Positions 22,036 to 34,459 of a stretch of DNA of 64,000 nt are shown here, one piece after another. How positions within the stretch are numbered: the first letter of the stretch is position 1; each line of letters begins with the position of its first letter. The position numbers and the translations under genes were made by a program. The DNA is taken from the NCBI GenBank assembly GCA_950295325.1, contig OX485807.1:19191666-19255665 (forward strand), given 5' to 3'. Source of the DNA: Polytrichum commune. Taxonomy: Eukaryota; Streptophyta; Polytrichopsida; Polytrichales; Polytrichaceae. The notes under the pieces were generated by a model. It did no database searches and had not been told where the DNA came from. It saw nothing but the letters and a program-made list of their open reading frames with translations.

Positions 22036-25000
22036 GCGTTTACTCATGATGTGGTCGGTTAGTGGTTAAAACTTAGATATTCATGTGAGTTTAGTTGATG
22101 TAAGAAGAACACCAAAATTATCAACAACCTATTCTTGTAGAATTTTGATATTACCTTGAGTTGTTGTTTTTTTTTTGTTTTTTTCCCCTTGTATTGCAAT
22201 AGTTGTTGGTATGATAGTTGGTTATTTAGCAATAGTTGCTTGATGTGAAGTAAATGTAGATAAAAAAATAATTTTTTCTCACAATTATGTAGCACTTGCA
22301 AGAATTTGGTTGTATACACTTGTCCTATTGACATGCCATTCATCCATTTCATTAAACTACTCATATTCTTGTTTTATCGTTGTCCCTAAAACTGCATTAG
22401 CCCTCTTGTTCAACTTGTATTCTTTGAGAATGAATTTGTATCTCTTCTTGTATGATAACCAAGAATGGTTAAAACCCTTGATTGCAACCACCAATCAAAT
22501 ATATAGTTTGATCAAGGAGTTAACATTTGCATGAAGCATTAAAGAAACATAATGAAAACTTCCCCCAAAAAACAAGAAGGGCTTGGAATCAATGGATATA
22601 AATAAAAATCAACATAAAAAATAAAATAAAATTTTATACGAGAGCAATGTGAATACGTAGGGCTGGGAAACATAAGGTGGGCTAATGATTAGCGGAAGGA
22701 TGAAAAAAAAATTTGAACGGAAGAGAGGAGTGTTCTAATCTTCTCGCACATGTAAAAAACTTAATGTAGTAACTAAACGTAAAGCCTCCATGGTCCCGCC
22801 CATCCATGTCTTAAAGGGGGGGGATATAGGGGCCTGCAGCTCAGGTCAAGGCCTTCTATGGCCTCAACATACAACCCACATACATTTTCATTCACCATGT
22901 TCATTACATTCATTTTTTGTAAAAGCAATTGATTATTTTATTTTATTTTTACCTTGTTTATTTGTTGTTGACACAAATTCCTTGTCCATCTTGCCTCAAA
23001 TAGTAATTAGGTGATGTAATTTAGAAATCTTTCTACTTGATTTAAAAAATCTTCATCAAATTTGCCAATCTCAATTATATCCTTCTTGTCAGTTTTACTC
23101 ATATTTTTCATAATTATTATTTTCTAATTGTTTTTTCAACAAGTTGTTTTGTTGTTGTTGTTGCCATTTCTTCTTCTTGTAAGATTCCAACTTCAACTAT
23201 TGAAGGAGAGTTCTCAAATGTCCACCTTGCCAAAAATTGAACATAGGTGTAATTGGAGGAGGACAAAATACACTAGAAGGAGAAAGGAGCATATTAGGAC
23301 CATGCAACATTTGAGAAAATGAATTAGTGGTTACTCTTGAAAATTGGAGCTTTCATTTCTTGCATCCAGTATGAATTTTGTAACCACTTTCTTTTGTGAC
23401 TATCTATATGACTCATCAACAATATATCCCTCCATATTTTGAAAAGAAAATTAATATACTACTATCCAAAACATGCCAAAAAATTTGCAAGAGAATGAGA
23501 TAATGTCGTAAATAACTGTCTTTTCTATTGTGGTGTCAAAGTATAACGTTAGTATGTGATAAAAGGGAGCTGCCATTGTATCTACAACCACCTAGAAAAT
23601 CAATAAATGTTTTTTATTTAAAAGAAAAAAAAACATTTCCTTGCCATGGGCCTTGCCTTTTTCTACCAAAGCACCTCTTTTGCCTCTCCCACTGCAAAAC
23701 TTGTTGGTCCATGTCAGTGAATAATGTAAGCTTTAAAATATGTCTTTTGAGAACCTCAACCTCCATGATTACTTGGACATATTTTCCTAGGTGTAAACAT
23801 AATTGGTCCCGTGACAAATACAATTAGCCAATAAAAGACTTCACAATCCCTTGGGACGACTTCATGGTCCATGGTGTGAACAAACCCTTAATGCAATGAT
23901 CACATTATTTTGTACAATGCCCATATACTATGACACGCACATAATCTAAAAAACCATTCCAATATTGAAATTGGTGCCATTGGGTAACCAACGCAAATCT
24001 TGATCATGGTTTTTTTTTTTGCATTAAATGTCTGCTTTAGGGCTACATGCCAAGGTTGCAATAGTTTTGAAATGTGGATATTTATTGTGAACTTCTGATG
24101 CATATTACCAAGATAATACTAATGCATATTATAATTGAATAATGATATATAAATGTATCATTAACTATCACATAATATCACATTACATAAGTCATTATTG
24201 GTCATGATTGGTTGTAAGTCAAACTCATCTCGTAATCATGCTAATTAAATGTTCACATTATATACTTAGACGATTGAATTGATGTCGGTGGAGATCATGC
24301 TTATTGTAGGTAACCTAGAAAACTCCGAGTTCAAGCTACTCATGTGAAGGTCGTGACCAATGTGTAGGTCCATTGGGGCTTCATTAACATATTCGAATGG
24401 CTAGGTGGAATGTTTAAGACTACATTGATTATCCCCATTAGTGAGGGGGGCTAATAGTGTGTGTGGGAAATTTGTGAAGGTTATACTAAATTTCTAGATG
24501 CTATGAAATTAGTGCCATTCAAAGATCTAGGAAGTATAGTTCACCCGACATTATTCATTAAAAATATCATCACAACAACTCTATTCACTGAAAGTACCGG
24601 TGCTATTCATCTTGGCAGTATTCATTCACAAGCATGTGTTTGCATGTAAACTTTTTATTGTTCTACAAGCATCTTAGAGCATGATGCACTCATTTTCTTT
24701 AAATGCATGATAAATGAGCATATGTTCACGAATTTAGTATCACTCAGTAAACATTTCAGCCCTCACTAACTTTGAAACTCGGCAAACAATGCGTGTTTCG
24801 GGAATTAGTACCACACGCACTAATTGGGATAATCGTTGTAATTTGTTTTTCTTAGAAGAGCTCCAATCATACTCTTCATGTACTTCGGTGGAGTGAATTG
24901 AGCAAGATATGAACATGTATCGTAGTAAGTAGTTTTGAAGCTCGTGACGTTCAAGGACTTGTTGATATTTCTCCAAGTTGGTTTATTGAGCCCATTAGAA

Positions 25001-26681
25001 AATTGCACCCATTGTTTATATTGCATAATGTATATAAGGACCACTTCCACTCCGGAAATTGATGGTGTGGGGCCATCCAAATTCTAAATTCTAAAATAAG
25101 TATGATTTTTTGACCTTGGAACGACTGCCTAGACACAAGCTAGCATTTCAATACACAATGATGTTTACTTTGAACACACGAACCCGCTTGGTTGCATTGG
25201 TCATGACTTCTAAGGAATTCATTAAGCTTAAAAGAACATTAAGTATAATCTAGATACATTGTTAAATTATGATGATATGTAGGTATTTCAAGCATATGGC
25301 ATCTTGCGCAAATGACCATCATCATTGGAAAATTTGCAAATCAAATACTTCAATGATAGATTTGCATTGTCCTTTCACCAATGTAGGACGATTGCCTAGG
25401 ACTCATATGCTGGTAGTGAGGTGAAATATGCATATATTTTGATATTCTCCATATTGAGTACATAACGATAACAAGTTTATGAAAAAAAGAAGGGAAGAAA
25501 ATATGGAAAATTTGTAACATATGATTTTTTACTCTTGAAATCTCTCTAGTAAGTACAAAAACTTTGATAGTATGGAAAATTTGATGGCGGCACACATGTG
25601 GGGGGGGGAAGTGAATATGAATTTACAGTAGTGTAGGACGCTTTCAAGTGAGAAATCTTGTTGTAAAGCTTGCGAAACTTGAAGTTATAATTTCCCATAT
25701 TTAAGGATAAAGGGGGCCATAATTGAAGGCTTTTTAATTGCATGTGCTTTTTGAGGGGGTTGTGTTTTGGGAGTGGTCCCTTCTATTCTCCTCGTTCACA
25801 TGCAACTTCATAAGACCCTTCGCTTATATTTTGGCTCTCCCTTGGATTGCGTAAAATCCGTAGCACTAATTCCCACAAGTTGAATGCTCGAAACAAGAGC
25901 CTAAGTTCTTCTACTCATGTATTGGGGTGAGGGGGAGGTCCCACTAGAACCCTTTACTCGACCAATGAGCTTGGGGTAGTCCAAACACCCTACTCGTAGC
26001 TAGCGGTTATCATTCTAAGTCCAAAGACCCAACTCTTGTGCGAGACTCCCATTATTTATGGAGGGTAAGCCACATTCTAGTTTTGGATACGTAGGAATAA
26101 ATACTAACCACAAAAACTGATGGTGTGGAGGTTAAACCCCACTCTAGGTATCTGGCTTGCCAACATCCTTTATGTAAAACATGGTATTTGTGAAAACATC
26201 ACATTCACATATGACGTTTTAAAAAAATTCAGGCCTGACTCAGTTTCTAGTCTTGTGGAATGCACTTGAACTTTGAAAAATAACTCTAGTTGATAAAAAC
26301 TCGTGCAGTTGATGAAAGCTACCTCCAAAGACCAATTCAAGCTAGCCTTCCTTTCATTTGAAAAAAATGACATATATAACATTTTTCCGTACAATGTGAT
26401 GTTTTCTCGAATACCATGTTATAAGTTTAGATTAAGTTCTTGGTTCAATGTACGCGGTGCTAATTGCCAAGGCCAATCATTGCCAACGAATGGCTTGTGA
26501 CTTGCCACAAAAAAAAGATCACAATTAGTAGGTGTAACACATGGATCCATATTGGTTCTCCATCGGAAAACAAAAGTCATAGTTATAATTACTGTGGGCG
26601 GAAAAGAAGTGTTGGTCAATTACACGTCACATGTATCATCAATCAATCAGTTGGTTAGGTTCTAAGGAGTTGCAAAGCACC
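22036..26681. other. gene-free intergenic DNA
   Basis: AT-rich DNA with many short open frames, none matching a known domain. Homopolymer runs include G at 22806-22812 and 25602-25610. Weak similarity between about 24.82 kb and 38.04 kb (CACTAATTGGGATAAT-like) suggests old repeats. Confidence 0.5.
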
Positions 26682-27063
26682 ACACTAAATATGATATTTA
26701 GTGTCACCAATTCTAAATTGTCTTGCTCATTACTAAATTTAAACTGCGGCGTAGTGTCACCAACACTAAATGTTAACCCAACATTATGTATCATTCCTTG
26801 GGAAATTTTTTGTTTGGGGGGGGGTGATAGATTCATAGTGTTGGAATTACTATCACTTACCAAGTGATTTTCATCTAAATTTCAATCATCCTTGACAATA
26901 TTTCATCACAAGTTGCTTACAATAGAAGGTAGTGTTTTGGCAAATGGATGAACTCATCCATTATCCATGACAGTATTTGTTCACTTATTCATAAGAAGGG
27001 TCATCCAAAAAGTTACCACAGTGACATAAAATACCATATGACACTAAATATCATATTTAGTGT
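26682..27063. mobile_element. 382-bp MITE with self-palindromic terminal repeats
   Basis: The ends at 26682-26704 and 27041-27063 are exact 23-bp inverted repeats of each other. Each end is itself a palindrome about its central base (ACACTAAATAT, centre, ATATTTAGTGT). The interior is non-coding and is shared with copies at 59385-59757 and 21712-22035. The CACTA...TAGTG termini recall CACTA-type elements, but I see no clean target duplication, so the superfamily is uncertain. Confidence 0.75.
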
Positions 27064-27165
27064 AGTAAGTTTGTGGTACCCACATGCAATTGGACTTCAA
27101 AATTTGTGTAGACCAGTTTAAGTAGACATTGTCTTGTAGTTGCCTATTTGTCAATAAAATAGGCC

Positions 27166-27185
27166 ATATATATATATATATATAT
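27166..27185. repeat. (TA)n microsatellite
   Basis: About ten uninterrupted TA dinucleotides. Confidence 0.9.
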
Positions 27186-29702
27186 GGAACCACCTCTACT
27201 TGTTCACACTACTGTACATGTTTACATTATAATCTTTTAAATTGGGACACATGGATGGCTAAATTTTTTAGGAGCAACCCTAACTTTACAAAGATGTCAT
27301 CTTTTCGGTTAGATCCACCATAAGATGTACATATTTTTCTTTATTAAGCTATTGGGTTGAGACTTTTTAAGACAATTTTGGGAAGATTTGGGCTTGGGCC
27401 TTTAGGGATTAAGTGCACCTCAAATTGGTGGTGCAGTGATGAGGATTTTGTTTGTTTTGTGTTTAGTGTGACATAATTAGGTCACAGAGCAACCATAGCC
27501 AAGGCCTCATATGTGAGAACCCTCGTATACAAATGCTTAGTATGAACATAGTGTTTCTAAAAGTAGCATAAGACTAAGTATCATTTGCAGCCCCAATCAA
27601 ACCCTAGCACTATAATAATAGCCAAGAAAATGAAGTAGTGCACACCGATTACCTCCCAACAAATTTACCTAATTTACATAATGATATTATCAACCATTGA
27701 GGAAGAAGCCCATGAATGCATTTACCTATATAAGACTGCAACTCTTTAAATCTAGCGGGAACCCAACCCAGATTCACATTCTACCAAGTGTGGAGCGTCT
27801 CTTAGTCACATCTACTTTAGATTGGTGTCATCTCTCTAGCTCATAGCATAAATTTACTTCCTCAAGGGAAAATCTCATTGGAATTCCCTTGTAATTCATT
27901 TACACGACATGACAAGGTGTTGAATGACAAGGCCTTCCCCTCAAGTCGGAGGTTGCAATGTGGCAACACTTGCTCGAGTATGGGTAGGTTGCAAGTGGAA
28001 AGAGTGCTCGCGGCTTGTGAGGCATGGTGTATTTGACATTGATGTAGTAGAAGGTGGGGACCTCATGGAATTCTATGCAGTCAAGTTTGACACGAAGATT
28101 ATTTGGCAACAAAATTGTCCTAGTTTTGATCGACTGCAAATTATAGCCAAAGGATGGTGATCCTCTTGGTGTTGTCGATCCTGTGGTTTTTTCATGGCTA
28201 TTGATTGGTTTCATGCTACTGGTTCTTGGCTCCTCATTCCTTGCGTACAGTCTACAAGAGGGAATTACTGCAGATGAGCTTACCTCTCATCCATCCAACA
28301 TAAAAAACTTGACCGATAAAAAGTTGGTGGTTGATTCATCTCAGATGACTACAATAATTTGGTGTGTTATAAGCTAATTCCGGTGTCAAATCAACTTAAA
28401 AAAGTAACCTACAGATTACATACTATTTCAGGGCTTTACGTTGAATGAATGAGAGGTATGCTTGTATGCAATGATTCCCCATCTCTCTTTTGAGCATGAC
28501 TCTTCCCCCAAGTTCCAATCACATTGTGTTTGTTAATAACATCGTGAAAACAAAAAATCCAGACTAATACAAAAACCCCAAACAAAATAATTAGAGAAAG
28601 ATTCCACGAAAACTGGAGGCCGCCAAGGAAATCATAGTTTTTGACTAAATTTGTCAGATTCTGAACTGAAACAGTCAATTTAGACTAACAGCTTAGAGTA
28701 TACAGATCTTCCAAAGAGAGTTTCAAAGAAAGACTTCTGTGAATGAAAAGCTTGCCAAAATCAAAATCATTTGCTTCTGGGCATGTCAAGGCAAATTGGA
28801 CAATTTAGTGAAACATGTGGCAAAGTAGACATACCCCATCAAATGGAGGCCAATTCACTAAGTTTTGTAAAGCGCCCAAAGTTCCTTGTGGCCATGACTA
28901 GGAGGCCACTGCAAGCATGCAACAAACTACTGAGACAAGTAAACCATGCACCGATCCGAGCTTCAGAGTCAAATGCACACACATGTACCTGCTCAGGGTG
29001 GACACAAATGTGCTATATGTCTGTAGCTGAAGTAGCATTTCTTTGATTGATAACGTTACCAAAATACAACTCCATGTGATGTTGCAACAGCCAGATTCTA
29101 TCTGACAGGATTTTATATTCTAACCTAACTCTCAACTAAAGTGTCTCTCAAAAACCCTCATATAAACTACTCGTCTTCCTCCAATCTCGCACCTTCAGAA
29201 GACTGTTCCTAGCTGAATGCTCTTAATTAGGCCCAGAGCATTCCAAGGAAAGGTCTCTACCGGTAAAATATTCTTCCTCTCATTAGAAATACAAGTACAG
29301 GGCCGACTGATGACTGCCCAAGTAAACCTTGGTAGGTTGCAACAGACACAAACTTCCATGTAGTCGAGTGACCGAAAATTCTACAAATATCACGAGTTTG
29401 GACGTTCTAACAACGAGTCAGTGCAAATCACATGTACCTTCAAAACCACACTTTTATACCCTATGATTCATAACATAACAACCTGCTTGATTTTCATCAT
29501 AGGATTCCGATCCTCTGTGGGTGATGTAACAAATGAAGTCCATGCATATGTGGTCGGCCTTGGTGTAAAATTGCATCATCCGCGAGGGTAGTGACTGCAG
29601 CCAGGCCAGCTCAACGATATTACATGTGCATCAACAACTGTGACGGTGAGATTTTTAGTCAACTCCTTCCGTGAAAACTGGATCCCAATTTAGATTTCTT
29701 CT
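27186..29702. other. 3' flank of starch synthase gene, no further gene
   Basis: No protein is recognised. Overlapping frames at 27900-28380 on both strands lack any motif. The part from about 28.7 to 29.7 kb is slightly richer in GC and probably includes the 3' untranslated region of the minus-strand starch synthase, which ends at 29703. I could not see a convincing polyadenylation signal. Confidence 0.45.
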
Positions 29703-32700
29703 TCATCGGCCTGCGGTGAGGCCTCCGGAGGTGACCGCCTCGTCATATAGACGGATGTATTGGTCCACGGGAGCCGCATCCCAGCTGAAGTCCAACCGCA
29801 TCACCTGGCGCACCAAGTTCGCCCACCAGATGCGACGCTCCTTGTAATACCTCATTGCTCGGTTTAGGACAGGTGTAAGAGCCTGCACAAGAAAAATTCA
29901 GCGAAAAATTCAATGAATTATTACACACAGAAAAAGTTGTGCAACCCTGTAATTTATTTGTTTCCATCTGTTTTGCAACTTCCATGTCACATAACATGTA
30001 AGTTAGGACTTCTCATGGAATGAAATTGGTTTTGAAGTTCAGCAAGCCAAAAGACCTTATGGGACTGGAAGTACATCAAGATGGTGGCGAAAAGGCTAAT
30101 TCCCTAGAGTAACGGAATGCAGTGGCCTCAATCAGATATAAGATGTAGGCTAGTATCAACTTGATGGTCCAAAAATGGAAGAAAGACTTAAGACGAGCTA
30201 GTACTACATTCTGAACTAGAGAAAGAAACATATCTCAAATGGAGTTGTAAGACTTACTTCCTCGTCTGGATTTGTGAACGAGAACCCGTTGCGCTCCTCA
30301 AAGGGAAGGGATTCATCATCCACGTCGAACACACTGCCATCAACCCAGGATAAATTTTCAAGTTCTGGATTGCTTCATCATTTGATCTTCAATAGATTGA
30401 ACGAGTTTCTCTTATGGGTTAAGATCTACATGTAATTGGGGAATTTACTGATAACGTTCTTTTGCGAGGAGGAGAGGACTCTCATCTGACAAGAGCAAAG
30501 TTGATCAATAATTGGTCGGGAATATCTTAGTCAATGAATTACCTGTCAGCGAGGCCTCCCGTTTTGCGCACAACAGGGATGGCACCGTATCGCATGGCAT
30601 ACATTTGGGTCAGTCCACAGGGCTCGAAAAGTGAGGGGATGACAAAGATGTCGGCCGCCGCATAGATGTTGTGGGTCAGCTCTTCCTCGTACCTCAGCAC
30701 CAATCGGATGTGCGGGTGGTTTTCGAATTGGCGTTCCAACTCATCAAATTCTTCCTGCCAGCACAGCAAAATATATACATGGCACCCTCGTGAGCTCCAA
30801 CCGGTCACGGTGACTCACAGAGTTTTAAAAAAGAAAAAAAAGTCTAGAATAATATGATATTGTGACATTAAAGCTGCTTGATCTTGCACGTCTTACGAAA
30901 GCACTGTGAGTAGATCATCACAAGTTAGTAAACTAAGTTACCTTGATGTGAGGAACTTGGCTAGTGCCTTGGAGGATGAATTGCCCCCCCTGCTTCAAGA
31001 CTTGAAAGATGGCATGGCGGATGAGATGGACACCCTTTTGTGGTACTAGCCTTGTTACACAACACACCTATACAATAAAATATCACACCGAGTCCACATT
31101 AATATCCAAATTGACAGTGGCAACGGGGTGCCAATGATTAACCAGTAACAATTGAAGCATTGATGCTTGCGATTTGTACACATTAATATACCTATTTACA
31201 GTGCAGAAAACGGCAGCCTCTCATAATGAGATTTGTTCAATGTATTCACTTACCAAAGGTCTTTTAGCATCAACTCCCTCATAAGCCATTCTCAAACGAC
31301 GTCGCAGGCCATTCTTAATCAGCTGCTTCCCCTTCAAGTTTGCCGCGCTGTAGTGGTGTCTGAGGAATGAGTCTGTGGCAGGATTCCATACTTTGTCGTC
31401 TATGCCATTCAGGATTCCTTGGAACTTGGGAAGAGCCTCTATTGTCGATTGCAAGCCTTCTCCTTTCTGAAAAACAATCAAAATGTCATTGTTACATGTA
31501 TGTCTTGAAATTTCGCACTGATGCATCCACAAATGTTGTAATGGACGTAATAGGCAATTTTGGAGGTTTTTGTAAGAAAGTTTCCACACCTCGGGTGTTA
31601 AGACCTCTTTAGCATAAGTTGGAGACACAGTCGTCACGAAGTCAGAGTACATGAACCCACTCTGCAAACACAAATTCACGGAGTTCAGCATAAATCCAGA
31701 AATTTGAAATTCTACCAACAACGTCCAGAAATAGAGACTTACTGTGATGACTTCTAACTCAAAGTATTACCTTCATTATGTTCATCTTATCGGGTGAGAC
31801 GTTGTCCTGAAAATGCTCCTTGTTCAAGGGCTCCTTAAATTGCACACCACAGGCTTCAAGGGCCTCCTTGCTACCCTTTCCTTGTGACTCAATGTTGTGG
31901 CAAGTAAAGGCAATTCTCGAGTTGAAGCCCAAGCCTGCATGGAGGCTTCGGTACAGGGGTGCCTGCAAACAGAACAATATGAAGTAAGTTACGAGATTAC
32001 TAAGTCAACAACTTAATTTCAAATACGATTTTACAACTTTACAGCTTGAAAACCAAGATCAAATAATAGAAGCGGGATCAGTACATACCACCATAGCCAC
32101 TGGCCAATCGTGCAAGTGGATAACGTTGGGTCGCTTGCCGAACTGGGACAAGAATTCCAGTGCTGCACGTGAGAAGTAGGTGAACCGATCAAAATCGTCA
32201 GGCTGATTGTAAATGCTCTCGCGGGCAAAAAAGTCCTTGGGGTGAAGAGGATCAATGAAATACACAAAAAGGCCCTCCACAATGCCACTCCACACTGCAT
32301 TCTTGTGCATAGCTCCGTCAAAGTAAGAGTAGAACTGCCTGCCCAATACCTGCACAATATATATATTTGACACGGAAAATTGATAATTAGCCTCTCGAGC
32401 CGTATCAATTGACCAACCGAGAGCTGGCTATGCTCCAGGCCTCTACATTGATTCATGTTTTGATGCTTTCCTGGAATAATAATACTGTAATAGCTTGAGT
32501 CTACTTAGCCAAAATGACAAATTACCTTGAAATTTTTTATTCCAGTAATATCCATGCACTTGTATTTGGGAATGATGACCTCAACCCGGTGCCCTCTGTT
32601 CTGAATGGAACGACCAAGTCCTGCGACCACGTCCCCCAAACCTCCCACCTTGGCTACCGGGGCCATCTCACTAGCAATGTGCACAACATGGTATCTCGGC

Positions 32701-33694
32701 CTGAAATGAAGAATAATTTCAAACAGTATAAGAATCAGAATTTCACAATATTCCAAAGTAGGATACTTGTATACAGTACTACTGATATTGATCACTGTTT
32801 ACTCGTCATGTGCACCTGCAACAGATTTTTTAGCAGTCTCAGAATTCAAGAGTACAACTAGAAAGAAAGTACAATGGATTCATGTTTGAGTTTCTACCTC
32901 TCCGCTGCCACTGGTGTTTCGAGAGAGTCAAGCAAGTCAGCAACAAGATTCTCCACTTGTTTCTCAGGGATGGCACGGTAAGGTGCTGGGGTAAGGAGTC
33001 CAGCTGTGGTCCTTAAGGCATTGCTCTCCATCATCAGCTGCAATTATATCAGCAACCCACAACCAATTCATGTGAGCTTTAAAATTCGAACTATTTGCTC
33101 CCAACAAAGTTCATTTTAGCTGGATCAGGAGACTCTCAATAGGCTTATATATTTGTTCATCTCCTCAAACTTCAATCTTTTGGAGGAGACACAGGTCCAA
33201 TGTCATCTGGATAAGAGATATCACAGCTCTCCAGAGAGCACGAGCATCTATGGTGTTAATAAATTTTGTATATTCATGCAGACAAGAAGCATGCAGATAT
33301 CGTCATTCACTATCAGCTATATGTGTCAACGTAGTCTATCAACAAGTTGATCCTCAGATTTTCCACTGTTTGAGAATAATCAATCGCCTATTTACCTTGT
33401 CTGAAGGCACCTTGTCGTGGGTCTGTGGGAGGGTCATCTCCAACAATCCTTTGGCAGACGCAATTTCTGTGACGACATCAGTTACACATAAAATTGGACA
33501 TTAGTACCCTGCAAGGATGTATAAAATGGACCTGAACGACTCCCAATTCATGTTCATGATGGAGACATCAGCGCCTAGGAAAACTCAAAACTATAGATCA
33601 CTCGATAAAATTCTGAGCAAGCAGCAGATTGTGTGCACTCACGAACTGGGGCATGATCTTCGGTGCCGACAGAGCGAAAACGTGCAGATTCCAT
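29703..33694 (-). CDS. SS4: starch synthase, class IV-like (GT5), 12 exons, 589 aa
   Basis: Adds glucose from ADP-glucose to alpha-1,4-glucans in plastids; class IV enzymes initiate starch granules. Exons: 33643-33694, 33396-33466, 32898-33037, 32526-32700, 32089-32349, 31771-31962, 31590-31661, 31254-31466, 30942-31067, 30543-30754, 30258-30333, 29703-29882. All introns are GT-AG, phases agree, and the total is 1770 bases with a TGA stop. Motifs: KVGGL ADP-glucose loop (105-109), HDW (226-228), FTCHN (252-256), [10 protein letters not shown] (307-316), GILNGID (338-344), TRLVPQKG (397-404), FEPCGLTQ (477-484) and KTGGL (498-502), so both GT5 and GT1 lobes are complete. FTCHN and [15 protein letters not shown] point to class IV rather than III. 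The predicted N-terminus (about 90 residues before the catalytic domain) lacks the long coiled coil of class IV and an obvious transit peptide; an undetected 5' exon is possible. The start ATG at 33694 is the least certain part. Confidence 0.93.
30036..30250 (-). mobile_element. LINE 3'-end fragment inside last intron of starch synthase
   Basis: The intron between exons 11 and 12 (29883-30257, 375 bp) is the longest in the gene. Most of it matches the LINE remnant at 46460-46665. Translated pieces include [23 protein letters not shown] and, after a stop, [12 protein letters not shown]. The fragment lies in sense orientation to the gene and begins within about 10 bases of the 5' splice site. 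It carries the end of the LINE ORF2 and its 3' flank only. Confidence 0.75.
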
Positions 33695-34250
33695 TGATGA
33701 TTTTTTTTTTGGAAAAACTCTCCCTTCGCAGCTGAAGTACACCAAACTCCTTCAAAAGGTAGCTTTAATGATTGAATCTACACAGCCATTTGAAATCCAG
33801 CTGCAGGTCACAGAAACGGTCTTCTACCACGTCAATTGGTGTGTTTTTTCTTTTTTCAAGTGTGTAGTAAGCTGCAAGAGTAGAAAACTGTTCTGAAATC
33901 AAGCACTATGTTCCTTGAGAACGAGACTGCACAGCGTACTATATATTCCAAAGTACTACCAACAGGCTTGGAGATCTAAATTGACGGTAACTAACTCGGA
34001 ATGTGGAAGGAACCACAAACAAATGATATGCTTCCTCACTGTCAGCTAATTCCGATGAAGTCCAAGAACTTGGAACAGAATCCAAGAGTGACAGAATTTG
34101 GAATTATGGTTCCCGAGGTCTCAAGGTTCTGGAACAAAAGAGACTAGATGCACAGATTGACTCAGCTGAGTGCAGGAAATCGAAAGAACTGGAAACTCTG
34201 AATCCGAAGGTTGTAAGAGAGACTCTTCGCCCAACGACTGTCCTGCCAGA
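33695..34250 (-). other. probable 5' untranslated region of starch synthase
   Basis: On the minus strand the stretch from about 34250 down to 33798 contains no ATG. There is then one short upstream ORF (Met-Ala-Val-stop near 33797) before the chosen start at 33694. An in-frame stop at 33752-33754 closes the frame above the start. Acceptor-like CTACTCTTGCAG near 33860 leaves room for a leader intron. This is inferred, with no transcript evidence. Confidence 0.45.
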
Positions 34251-34280
34251 GTTGGGGTGTCTAGTCTCAGGACTCGCTCT

Positions 34281-34286
34281 CTTATA
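34281..34286 (-). promoter_or_regulatory. candidate TATA box of starch synthase
   Basis: GGGTATAAGAGAG on the minus strand stands about 590 bases upstream of the start codon, at the border between a GC-richer block (34250-34450) and an ATG-free leader. A start site around 34250 would fit. Position and context only. Confidence 0.35.
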
Positions 34287-34459
34287 CCCGTTGCCTCGCG
34301 ACACCCAGCCTCGTCACATCTCACTCTTTTCATGTAGTTTCATGTCCTCTGTCGCCGGAGTCCCGATGAGTGTGCGAATCGCGAGGAGACCTCCGCCTGT
34401 GATCGGTGGGTGCGACACATGGCACCGTTCATGTTGTGTGGATTGCGAATTTTCCAGCC

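Noticed and set aside
27900-28380. Small genes, including a hydrophobic N-terminus near 28183
   Set aside because: Overlapping frames on both strands, the 28183 frame needs a GTG start, and there are no domains or splice-consistent exons.
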